A DNA stretch of 13,862 nt from positions 1 through 13,862 of the forward strand of contig CAJMLD010000020.1 in the NCBI GenBank assembly GCA_905214175.1. The letters are read 5' to 3'. Each line of letters opens with the position of its first letter. The stretch's first letter is position 1. Positions 7,439-13,862 of this stretch are shown here, piece by piece. The notes under the pieces are model-generated. The model ran no database searches. It was not told where the DNA came from and was given only the letters and a program-made list of their open reading frames with translations. The DNA comes from an uncultured bacterium (lineage in GTDB: Bacteria > Actinomycetota > Coriobacteriia > Coriobacteriales > Atopobiaceae). The position numbers and the translations under genes are program-made.

Positions 7439-7462
7439 GCGGGCTGTTCGGCGAACCCCCGC
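7439..7462 (+). terminator. Hairpin 11 nt after the kinase stop codon, possible terminator
   Basis: GCGGG (7439-7443) pairs with CCCGC (7458-7462), and inside it GTTC (7446-7449) pairs with GAAC (7453-7456) around a 3-nt loop. No T-run follows, so intrinsic termination is uncertain. A second small hairpin, CGGGC-ACA-GCCCG at 7552-7564, lies on the permease side of this 168-bp convergent gap. No gene is supported within the gap. Confidence 0.35.
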
Positions 7463-7595
7463 TCGCGTACAAGCGTAACGGCAGGACTTCAACTGCTGAC
7501 GCGGGATGGCAGGCCCGAGATTGCAACAGGACAGCCACAAGCTGCGGGTCACGGGCACAGCCCGCGCCGCCGGCCACCGCCCCCCCGCTACGCCC

Positions 7596-9662
7596 CTACA
7601 GCGAGCGACGCGTGGTGCGCACAGCCGCGCGCACGATCCCGTGCGCCATGCGGTACGTAAGCGCGAGGTACCCGCCGTACACCAGGGCAAACAGCGCCAG
7701 CCCCAGGGTCATGTTGCCAATCATGTCGCTGTAGCCCAGCACGCTCACCAGCTCGTTGATCGCCCCCAGCGCGCACAGCGAGTGCGCCATCCCCACGGCT
7801 AGCGGCAGGACAAATGCCATGGCAACCTGCGTCCTCAGCGAGTCAAAGATCAGGCGCTCGGAGCAGCCCAGCTCAGAGAGGGTCCGATAGCTCGCCGAGG
7901 CGTCGCTCGCGGCAGAGAGCTGCTGGATGGCGAGAATGACGGCGCACGCAATGACGAGAACAAACCCAATGTAGATGGCCATGTACGAGATAAGTCCCGT
8001 GGTGGAGGTGCCGTCTGCGAGCACGTCCGTGGCGGTCTGCACGCCCACCATGGCAGCGCGCCCGTCCAGGTTGCTCGCAAGCGCGGCTTCCAATCCCTTG
8101 AGCGCGGCGTCGCCCTCCTCGGTCGATCCCTTGTACATGATGTTGATGATGGTGCAGTACTCCGTGGGGATCGACCTGGCAACGTCATCGGGCACAACGT
8201 ACGTGCCGGGCGTGAGGCCACCGGCACTGTCCTGAAGGACTGCGGAGGCATCGTCGATCACGGTAGTACGCGCCGGCGAGAGCGTAACCCCGTCTACGTC
8301 CAGGGTGAATCCCTCCTCGAGCGCCTTATTCACAAACCCCTTCGCGTTGTCCATGTTGCACAGCATGAGGTAGTGGCCGTCCTCCAGGGAAACGGGCTCC
8401 AGCCCCAGCAGCCCACGCACGGCGTTGTAGTCCGAGATGCCCACTGCCTCATCGAGCACGACGTGCTCGTAGCCCTTGGGCACGCTCTCACCGGTGAGCT
8501 GAGACATGCGCTGGTACGCGGAGGTGTCGCCCCGGAGCTCCGACACGATGAGCGCGACCCTCATGCTTGCGTGCCGGCCCACCCCAGAGAGGTCGACGCC
8601 CGCCTTGGCCACCTCAGCCTCGAGGTCGATGGCGTCCGCCGAGTCACCCGCGGCCGTCGCCGAGATGGACGCGCTGTATGGAATCCCCTGCCTGGTCACG
8701 CTGTTGATGATGCCGCAGATGCTCATGCCCGTGGTCACCGCGGTCATGGCAAGAAAGAGGATGAGCGCGATGACCCCCATGGAGAGGGCCGTGGTGTTCA
8801 CGCGCGAGGCGATTTGGCGCGTCGTAAACATGTGCAGACCACGCCAGTAGAAGCCCCTGAGGTGCGAGAGAAGCGCGGTAAGCGCGCCGGCAAGACCGTA
8901 GAAGAGAACGAAGGTCCCCACAACCACCATGGCCGTCGTGACAAGAAAGTCGTTCCGGGACTCGGCAGAGCCGGACGTGGGGAACCCGTCCCTGGTCAGC
9001 CGCACGTACGCGACGCCGATAAGGGCAAGGCCGGCCACGGTGAGAACAACCGCGAAGGGCAGCTTGCGCACGAACTGCCGCTCGTTGTGGCGGGCGGCGC
9101 CCATGAGGTCGATGAGCCTCACGCGGCGCAGCGTAAGCCAGTTGAAGACCATCATCACCACGAAGATCACGCCAAAGCACCGGAGGGTAAGCAGGAAGGC
9201 GTCGGTCGAGAAGAAGAACGAGAAGTGCTGCACGGTGGTCTCGAACATGCGCGCGGTGACAAAGAGCAGGACTTGCGAGAGAAGCGCCCCCAGGGCAATC
9301 CCCACCCCAAACGAGACCGCCGCCACCAGCAGCGTCTCCAGCGCGAGAACCACGGTAACCTGCCCCGTGCGCATGCCCAGCACCTGGTAGAGGCCAAGTT
9401 CCTTCTTGCGTCTGCGCATGAGGAAGTTGTTTGCGTACACCATGAGAAACCCCAGAATCACGGCGAGAAACACGGTGACGCCGTCGAGAATCTGCCCCAC
9501 CTCGCCAAGCATCTCGCCCACGTCGCCACGGAGAAAGTCGCCTTGCACGCTGATCGTGTTGAACGCGTAGAACACGGCCACGCCCAGGACCAGCGTGAGA
9601 AAGTACACGGCATAGTCGTGCAGGAGCTTGCGCATGTTGCCAAAGGCGAGCTTAGCGAGCAT
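7596..9662 (-). CDS. BceB-type ABC transporter permease (FtsX fold, large outer domain)
   Basis: Predicted 688-residue membrane permease of the peptide-antibiotic (BceB/VraG/LanFEG-associated) group. It has about ten transmembrane helices: one near 18-36, one near 59-80 followed by MRRRKKELGLYQVLGMR, the cytoplasmic coupling motif of FtsX-type permeases, and further helices up to about 400. A roughly 225-residue outer domain (starting NSVTRQGIPYSAS, ending VLADG) precedes the last three helices. This large domain is the hallmark of the BceB family, which recognises lipid II-cycle peptide antibiotics and signals to its kinase. The start is ATG 9662, after AGGGAGGGG with 6 nt spacing, overlapping the ATPase gene's end by 11 bp. 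The open frame upstream of 9662 is a shadow of the ATPase gene. Exact substrate unknown. Confidence 0.92.
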   Translation of the reverse strand: MLAKLAFGNMRKLLHDYAVYFLTLVLGVAVFYAFNTISVQGDFLRGDVGEMLGEVGQILDGVTVFLAVILGFLMVYANNFLMRRRKKELGLYQVLGMRTGQVTVVLALETLLVAAVSFGVGIALGALLSQVLLFVTARMFETTVQHFSFFFSTDAFLLTLRCFGVIFVVMMVFNWLTLRRVRLIDLMGAARHNERQFVRKLPFAVVLTVAGLALIGVAYVRLTRDGFPTSGSAESRNDFLVTTAMVVVGTFVLFYGLAGALTALLSHLRGFYWRGLHMFTTRQIASRVNTTALSMGVIALILFLAMTAVTTGMSICGIINSVTRQGIPYSASISATAAGDSADAIDLEAEVAKAGVDLSGVGRHASMRVALIVSELRGDTSAYQRMSQLTGESVPKGYEHVVLDEAVGISDYNAVRGLLGLEPVSLEDGHYLMLCNMDNAKGFVNKALEEGFTLDVDGVTLSPARTTVIDDASAVLQDSAGGLTPGTYVVPDDVARSIPTEYCTIINIMYKGSTEEGDAALKGLEAALASNLDGRAAMVGVQTATDVLADGTSTTGLISYMAIYIGFVLVIACAVILAIQQLSAASDASASYRTLSELGCSERLIFDSLRTQVAMAFVLPLAVGMAHSLCALGAINELVSVLGYSDMIGNMTLGLALFALVYGGYLALTYRMAHGIVRAAVRTTRRSL

Positions 9663-10464
9663 CGTCAACCCCTCCCTGCACAGCCACGACCTGCATGATC
9701 CGCTCGAAGAAGGCGTGACGGGAATCGGCACCGCGGTCAAGCTCGGTGAATACCCTGCCATCACGAATGAAGAGCACGCGTCGGCAGTAGCTAGCGGCGG
9801 TCTCGTCGTGGGTGACCATGAGGACCGTGGCACCTCTCGACTGGTTGATGGACTCGAGACTCTCGAGCAAGAGCTTTGCGTTCTTGGAATCAAGTGCGCC
9901 GGTGGGCTCGTCGGCAAGTACCAGCTGCGGGTTGGTGACAAGGGCGCGAGCCGCGGCCACGCGCTGGCGCTGGCCGCCGGACATCTGGTAGGGGTACTTG
10001 TCGAGCACTTCCTCGATGTCAAGCGAGGATGCGGCCGCAACCACGCCCGTCTCAATCTGGGCCGCCGGCACGCGTCCAATGGTCAGCGGCAGCGCGATGT
10101 TCTCGCGTGCGGTGAGGCTGTCCAGGAGGTTGGAGTCCTGGAAGATGAAGCCGAGCTTCTCTCGGCGAAAGTCCGCAAGGCGCGAGCGAGAGATGCGTGA
10201 GACGTCCGTCCCGCCGAGCATAATGGTTCCCGAAGTGGGCGCGTCAATCGTGGCGATGCAGTTGAGCAGCGTAGACTTGCCCGAGCCCGAAGGCCCCATG
10301 AGGGCGACGAACTCCCCTGCGGCAATGGTGAGGCTAATGCCGTTGAGCGCATGGGTCGTGGCGCTGTGACCGCCGTAGGTTTTCGTTACGTCCCGCACCT
10401 CAAGCACAGGCGTCGAGGCGCTGTGGGCTATGCTCGCGCTGCCGCTGTCCATATGGCGTGCCAT
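9652..10464 (-). CDS. BceA-type ABC transporter ATP-binding protein
   Basis: Predicted 270-residue ATPase that powers the adjacent BceB-like permease. It shows all ABC motifs: Walker A GPSGSGKST (57-65), Q-loop FIFQDSNLLDSLT, signature MSGGQRQRVAAARAL, Walker B LVLADEPTGALDS and H-loop VTHDE. The FQDSNLLDSLTARENI stretch is typical of the MacB/LolD/BceA group. The start is ATG 10464, after AAGGAG with 6-7 nt spacing; the first 18 residues are a poorly conserved, Ser/Ala-rich leader. The upstream open frame to 10575 has no ribosome site and crosses the candidate regulatory sequence. A 156-bp gap separates it from the kinase gene, leaving room for its own promoter, as in other bce loci where the transporter operon is the main target of the regulator. 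Confidence 0.95.
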   Translation of the reverse strand: MARHMDSGSASIAHSASTPVLEVRDVTKTYGGHSATTHALNGISLTIAAGEFVALMGPSGSGKSTLLNCIATIDAPTSGTIMLGGTDVSRISRSRLADFRREKLGFIFQDSNLLDSLTARENIALPLTIGRVPAAQIETGVVAAASSLDIEEVLDKYPYQMSGGQRQRVAAARALVTNPQLVLADEPTGALDSKNAKLLLESLESINQSRGATVLMVTHDETAASYCRRVLFIRDGRVFTELDRGADSRHAFFERIMQVVAVQGGVDDAR

Positions 10465-10580
10465 GTGTGGCTCCTTCTCGTGTTGGTGTGGGCGGCCGAT
10501 GTAGCCGCCCGCCGCGTGGCTGCGAGATACATGGTGGACCGGCGGCACCTGGGCTGCCATCGATTGCCATGACACAACCT

Positions 10581-10600
10581 TACGTTTGCGTCACGTTTGG
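10581..10600 (-). promoter_or_regulatory. Candidate response-regulator box upstream of the BceAB-type genes
   Basis: ACGTTTG occurs twice as direct repeats (10582-10588 and 10593-10599), exactly 11 bp or one helical turn apart, which is the usual layout for OmpR/PhoB-type regulators. The second copy lies in TCACGTTTGG (10591-10600), which matches 9 of 10 bases with TCACGTATGG at 12391-12400, upstream of the regulator gene. The pair sits 118-136 nt before the ATPase start codon, in the only sizeable gap of the module. No clear -10 was found. Confidence 0.45.
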
Positions 10601-10620
10601 CATCATGCGAGAACCGCCTG

Positions 10621-11673
10621 CTAGACGGCGCGAGAGCGCTCCCTTGGGAAGGCGATGTCGATGGTGGTCCCAATGCCTGCGGCACTTCTCGCCCCCACGG
10701 CGAGCCCCATCTTCTCGCAGAGCGTCCGCACGAGGTAGAGCCCCATGCCGGTCGAGCGCTCGTGCGTCCTGCCGTTGGTGCCGGTGAAGCCACGCTCGAA
10801 GATGCGGCCAAGGTCGGCCTCGGAGATGCCACACCCGTTGTCGGCCACGTGGAGCACCACGCGCTCCTCGGCACTGCCCGTGCCCTCAACACTGGCCGAG
10901 AAGCACAGGCGTGCCTCGCGCCCGTCACGCTCGGTAACGGCGCGATAGCGCACGGCGTTGTCGATGAGCTGTCCTAAGATGAACGTCATCCACTTTGGGT
11001 CGCAGTAGACCCAGAGGCCCTTCTCGCCTTCAAGTCCTGCCAGGTCAACGGCCACATGGGCTTCGATGAGCGAGCGGGCGCGAGACTTCACCGCGTCGCG
11101 GGCAAGCTCTCCCAGAGCGCACCTGCGCAGGAGGTAGTCCTTGTCAACCGAGGTGCTGCGGGCGTAGTAGAGTGCGTTCTCGACGTCAGCCTCCACGCGC
11201 GCGACCTCGCGCGAGAGGGTACGGGCATCCTCGCCGTGGCTGTTGGCCAACGTGAGGTTCATGGCTGCGAGCGGCGTCTTTATCTCGTGGACCCAGAGTT
11301 CGACGTAGCGGCGGTACTCCTGCATCCGCTGCTTAAGTCCCGCCTCTCTGCGCCGTGACGTGCGCACGACGCCCTGGATGGCCTCCCAGGCCAGCTCGCC
11401 CTCGGGGTAGTCGGGCTCCGTAAGAGTGGCGGCAACGTCGAGCGCGTCCTGCTCGCCCTCGGCAAGGCGCACGAGGCCCCGCTCAAACGAGCGGCCACGA
11501 AGCCACTCCCAGGCGAGCCCCGTCACCTCGAGCACGGTGACGAGAAGCATGACCAGCTCGGTGGCCCCCTTCTCCACACCAACCACGGGCAGCATCACGG
11601 CGAGTAGGGCAACTACCGCCACGGAGCAGAGCACGCGAACCGCGTGGCTTCTCAGGTACGCGCGGAGGCTCAT
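10621..11673 (-). CDS. BceS-type intramembrane-sensing histidine kinase
   Basis: Predicted 350-residue kinase of the Bce/Psd-type module. Two membrane helices near the N-terminus (about 13-32 and 37-57) are joined by only a few residues, so there is no outer sensing domain; such kinases receive their signal through the partner transporter. The dimerisation/phosphorylation site is H129 in ELWVHEIKTPLAAM. The ATPase domain has N box LIDNAVRY, G1 ADNGCGIS and the GFTGTNGRTHERSTGMGLYL segment characteristic of the BceS/GraS group. The start ATG 11673 overlaps the regulator's stop (ATGA, 4 bp), giving translational coupling. The family link to the adjacent transporter is established; the inducing compound is not known. 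Confidence 0.94.
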   Translation of the reverse strand: MSLRAYLRSHAVRVLCSVAVVALLAVMLPVVGVEKGATELVMLLVTVLEVTGLAWEWLRGRSFERGLVRLAEGEQDALDVAATLTEPDYPEGELAWEAIQGVVRTSRRREAGLKQRMQEYRRYVELWVHEIKTPLAAMNLTLANSHGEDARTLSREVARVEADVENALYYARSTSVDKDYLLRRCALGELARDAVKSRARSLIEAHVAVDLAGLEGEKGLWVYCDPKWMTFILGQLIDNAVRYRAVTERDGREARLCFSASVEGTGSAEERVVLHVADNGCGISEADLGRIFERGFTGTNGRTHERSTGMGLYLVRTLCEKMGLAVGARSAAGIGTTIDIAFPRERSRAV

Positions 11674-12347
11674 GCGCCCTCCACCCGCAGCGAGTAGCCC
11701 ATGCCGCGATGGGTCACGATGGCATGCGGCAGCCCAACCTTGCCAAGCGCCTGGCGCAGTCGGGTGACGTTGACCGTGAGGGTATTGTCGTCCACGAAGG
11801 CGTCCGTTGCCCAGAGCGCCTCCATGAGGTCCTCGCGAGACACGATGGCACCCGGCTGACGCATGAGACACTCGAGGATGCGCAGCTCGTTGCGGGAGAG
11901 CTCGACCGTCTTGCCACCAAAGCTCGCCTCGGCACGCACGGCGTCGAGGGAAAGGCCACCCGCATGGACAACGGAGGCGCGCGCCGGCTGCCTGCGCCGG
12001 AGGAGGGCCTCAAGGTGAGCCAGGATAAGCTGCGGATTCGCGGACTTTGCCACAAAGTCGTCGGCCCCAACGGAGAGGCTCATGAGCTCGTCCAGCTCGG
12101 AGGTGCGGCTGGTGAGCACCATGATGGGTACGTCGCTTTGCTGCCGCAGGGCTCGCGCCACGTACTGGCCGTCGGTCCCGGGAAGGCCCAGGTCAAGCAC
12201 GACGGCATCGGGCGAGGCTGCGGTGATGTCCTCTACCAGGCGGTCAAAGCGCGTGGCGCACTGGACGCGGTGGCCCGCGTTCGCGAGAAGCACCGACAGC
12301 TGCTCGCGCACGCCGGAATCGTCCTCCACGAGGTAGAGATTGGCCAT
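11670..12347 (-). CDS. BceR-type OmpR-family response regulator
   Basis: Predicted 225-residue transcription activator, first gene of the Bce-type module. The receiver domain has E8-D9-D10, phospho-acceptor D52 in VVLDLGLPGTDG, T79 and K101. The usual Pro after this Lys is replaced by Ser (DFVAKSANP), a mild deviation. The C-terminal winged helix covers about 128-222 (LSRNELRILECLMRQPGAIV, then RLRQALGKVG and HRGMGYSLRV). The start ATG 12347 follows GGAGG by 5 nt; the open frame further upstream to 12446 lacks a ribosome site. It would activate the ATPase-permease genes and perhaps its own operon, because similar repeats precede both units. Confidence 0.94.
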   Translation of the reverse strand: MANLYLVEDDSGVREQLSVLLANAGHRVQCATRFDRLVEDITAASPDAVVLDLGLPGTDGQYVARALRQQSDVPIMVLTSRTSELDELMSLSVGADDFVAKSANPQLILAHLEALLRRRQPARASVVHAGGLSLDAVRAEASFGGKTVELSRNELRILECLMRQPGAIVSREDLMEALWATDAFVDDNTLTVNVTRLRQALGKVGLPHAIVTHRGMGYSLRVEGA

Positions 12348-12373
12348 CGAAGCCTCCACATCCAAACCGGTTG

Positions 12374-12400
12374 CCACGTATGAGCATGCTTCACGTATGG
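12374..12400 (-). promoter_or_regulatory. Direct repeats upstream of the BceR-type regulator gene
   Basis: CACGTATG occurs at 12375-12382 and 12392-12399, 28-52 nt before the regulator start codon. Its extended form TCACGTATGG resembles TCACGTTTGG upstream of the ATPase gene, on the same strand. The copies are 17 bp apart rather than 11, with GCATGC between them, so the match in spacing is imperfect. This is a candidate autoregulatory site. Confidence 0.4.
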
Positions 12401-12423
12401 GCAATCTTAGCATCGAGAAGGAC

Positions 12424-12503
12424 GCGGCCGGCACGCTTACGCGCACCGGCCGCTGTGGCCCTGGGAGGCAGGGCTCGTCCTATGCAATGACGCCCTCGGG
12501 CGT
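12424..12503 (-). terminator. Stacked hairpins in the gap after ygeX
   Basis: Three hairpins follow the ygeX stop on the minus strand: ACGCCC/GGGCGT with a 2-nt loop (12490-12503), GCCCTG/CAGGGC with a 5-nt loop (12458-12474), and GCGGCCGG/CCGGCCGC with a 14-nt loop (12424-12453). None is followed by a T-run, so they may act as a Rho-assisted or processing block rather than a classical terminator. They separate ygeX from the Bce-type operon on the same strand. Confidence 0.45.
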
Positions 12504-12513
12504 TGAGGTGGTT

Positions 12514-13737
12514 CTACTCGGCGTCCGCGCTCTGCCACGCGCCGTCCCAGACAATCTGGCGGTAGCGAACGGGGTCAGTGTCGCCCTCGGTCGAGAAGAG
12601 AAGCACCTGGGAGTCGGGGCCAAGCTCGAGCGCCTCGCGCAGCTCGGCGTAGGCCGGGTCGGTCATGAGCGTGGAGATGACGCCCATGCCCACGGCGCCG
12701 GACTCGCCGGAGGTGACCGCCGGATCGCCCTTCACTGGCGCGGCCAGCATGCGCATGCCCTTGGAGGAGACCCAGTCGGGGCAGCTCACGAAGGCGTCCG
12801 CGTGGTTGCGCAGGATGTCCCAGCCAATGGTGTTGGGCTCGCCGCAGGCGAGGCCGGCCATGATGGTCTGGAGGTCGCCGCCCACGATGCGCGGGTTGCC
12901 ATCCGCGGCAACGGCGCCCTGGTAGAGGCAGTCGGCAGCGCCGGCCTCCATGATCACGAACTTGGGCGGGTTGCTCGGGAAGAGGTTGGAGAAGAAGCCG
13001 ACCATGGAGCTTGCGAGCGAGCCCACGCCCGCCTGGACAAAGACGTGGGTGGGACGGTTGACCTCAAGCTGGCGCAGCTGGTCCGCGGCCTCGGCGGCCA
13101 TGGTGCCGTAGCCCTGCATAATCCACGACGGAATCTTGGTGTAGCCGTCCCACGCGGTGTCCTGCACAATGACGCCGTGCTCGGTCTCTTCGGCTTCCTT
13201 GGCAGCAAGGCGCACGCAGTCGTCGTAGTTGAGATCCTCGATCGTGACCTTGGCGCCCTCCTTGGCAATGTTGTCGAAGCGGGTCTTCGTGGAGCCCTTG
13301 GGCATGTGCACCACGGCGTTCTGGTGCAGGCGGTGGGCAGCCCATGCCACGCCGCGACCGTGGTTGCCATCGGTTGCGGTGAAGAAGGTCGCGTGGCCAA
13401 AGTCGTGCTCGAGCTGGTCGGACGTGAGGTAGTCAAAGTCGCAGTCCGCCACGTCGCGGCCGGTCTCCTCGGCGATGTAGCGTGCCATGGCAAAGGAGCC
13501 ACCGAGCACCTTGAACGCGTTGAGGCCAAAGCGGTAGCTCTCGTCCTTCACGTAGAGGCCGCCCAGGCCAAGGCGACTGGCCATGCCGGAGAGGTTGGCG
13601 AGCGGAGTCACGGAGTACTGCGGGAAGCTCTTGTGGAACGCGCGGGCCTTGGCAACGTTCTCCAGGCTCATGACCTGCAGGTTCTTGTCCTCGCTCTTGG
13701 GCATGTGATTGGTGACCCACTTGAACTTAGGCTCCAT
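12514..13737 (-). CDS. ygeX: YgeX, 2,3-diaminopropionate ammonia-lyase
   Basis: Predicted 407-residue cytoplasmic PLP enzyme (fold type II, EC 4.3.1.15) that converts 2,3-diaminopropionate to pyruvate and two ammonia molecules. The PLP lysine is K76 in RFGLNAFKVLGG. The two catalytic aspartates known from the E. coli enzyme (D120, D189) correspond to D123 in TATDGNHGRG and D193 in VQDTAWDGYTK. Both cysteines that form the disulfide in the E. coli enzyme are present (C270 in ADCLYQ, C298 in GLACGEPN). Length is close to the E. coli protein (398). The start is ATG 13737, after GAGGGGAG with 5 nt spacing. The gene belongs with ygeY and ygeW in the anaerobic uric acid degradation cluster but here stands apart from them, with a matching promoter-operator. 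Confidence 0.96.
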   Translation of the reverse strand: MEPKFKWVTNHMPKSEDKNLQVMSLENVAKARAFHKSFPQYSVTPLANLSGMASRLGLGGLYVKDESYRFGLNAFKVLGGSFAMARYIAEETGRDVADCDFDYLTSDQLEHDFGHATFFTATDGNHGRGVAWAAHRLHQNAVVHMPKGSTKTRFDNIAKEGAKVTIEDLNYDDCVRLAAKEAEETEHGVIVQDTAWDGYTKIPSWIMQGYGTMAAEAADQLRQLEVNRPTHVFVQAGVGSLASSMVGFFSNLFPSNPPKFVIMEAGAADCLYQGAVAADGNPRIVGGDLQTIMAGLACGEPNTIGWDILRNHADAFVSCPDWVSSKGMRMLAAPVKGDPAVTSGESGAVGMGVISTLMTDPAYAELREALELGPDSQVLLFSTEGDTDPVRYRQIVWDGAWQSADAE

Positions 13738-13754
13738 GGTGCTCCCCTCTCTAC

Positions 13755-13770
13755 GCGCCGACCCCGGCGC
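13755..13770 (-). other. Small hairpin in the ygeX leader, next to the ribosome site
   Basis: GCGCCG (13755-13760) and CGGCGC (13765-13770) form a perfect 6-bp stem with a 4-nt loop, 2-3 nt upstream of the purine-rich ribosome site. It could shape translation initiation or protect the mRNA 5' region. The ygeY leader has no equivalent. Confidence 0.4.
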
Positions 13771-13805
13771 CCAATGGACTAGAAAAAGAAAAACTGTCTT
13801 ACTGC

Positions 13806-13855
13806 CTAACTTTTTGTTAGCACACCAATTACATCACTTCCGGGGCACATTGCAA
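13806..13855 (-). promoter_or_regulatory. ygeX promoter with palindromic operator at the transcription start
   Basis: On the minus strand, a -35 like TTGCAA (13855-13850), a 16-nt spacer and a -10 TGTAAT (13833-13828, 5/6 match) are followed 8 nt later by the perfect palindrome CTAAC-TTTTT-GTTAG on the plus strand (13806-13820, centre 13813). The centre is 76 nt before the ygeX ATG. The layout and the AACAAAAAGTT core match the ygeY control region, including an AATT..GGT stretch between the -10 and the operator. Confidence 0.7.
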
Positions 13856-13862
13856 GGGCTAT

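Noticed and set aside
7428..7595. Small gene in the convergent gap
   Set aside because: No frame with a ribosome site stays inside the gap; the longer frames run antisense into the permease gene.
9663..10079. Upstream extension of the permease frame
   Set aside because: It is an Ala/Ser/Pro-rich shadow of the ATPase gene; the start at 9662 has a strong ribosome site and family-like N-terminus.

Overview
The window is a compact, high-GC bacterial segment with strong AGGAGG-type ribosome binding sites, ATGA-coupled two-component genes and few non-coding gaps. Gene content and style (anaerobic purine-cluster genes, BceAB-type transporter, AgrC/LytTR-type signalling, large membrane-anchored GH3 glycosidase) fit a gut or oral anaerobic actinobacterium of the Coriobacteriia, such as the Olsenella/Collinsella group. 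That placement is inference from gene content; no marker gene is present.

Layout from left to right. (1) Positions 1-403 (minus): N-terminal part of YgeW, a knotted carbamoyltransferase, cut by the window edge. (2) 512-1894 (minus): YgeY, an M20 metallohydrolase, in an operon with ygeW and separated from it by a 12-bp hairpin. (3) 1895-2443: a structure-rich intergenic region with the ygeY promoter and palindromic operator, a G-quadruplex motif, a 61/62-bp tandem array of hairpins and the terminator of the next gene. (4) 2444-5239 (minus): a GH3 glycosidase with inverted domain order and a membrane helix at each end. (5) 5380-7427 (plus): a divergent LytTR response regulator and GHKL (AgrC-like) kinase, overlapping by 4 bp. 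(6) 7596-12347 (minus): a complete BceRS-BceAB-type module in the order regulator, kinase, ATPase, permease. (7) 12514-13737 (minus): YgeX, diaminopropionate ammonia-lyase, with its promoter in the last 125 bases.

ygeX, ygeY and ygeW belong to the conserved anaerobic purine (uric acid) degradation cluster of gut bacteria. Here ygeX is separated from ygeYW by about 10.6 kb of unrelated sensing, transport and glycosidase genes. Despite this, ygeX and ygeY carry nearly the same control region: a sigma70-like promoter followed 7-8 nt after the -10 by a palindrome with core AACAAAAAGTT, about 75 nt before the start codon. This suggests one regulator controls both transcription units and defines a candidate operator for the pathway.

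The inserted block looks like a cell-envelope module. The Bce-type system would sense and remove envelope-active peptides, and direct repeats upstream of both its regulator gene and its ATPase gene are candidate response-regulator boxes. The glycosidase is probably displayed on the outer face of the membrane, and the divergent LytTR system may control it. No RNA genes, insertion sequences, CRISPR arrays or phage genes were seen.
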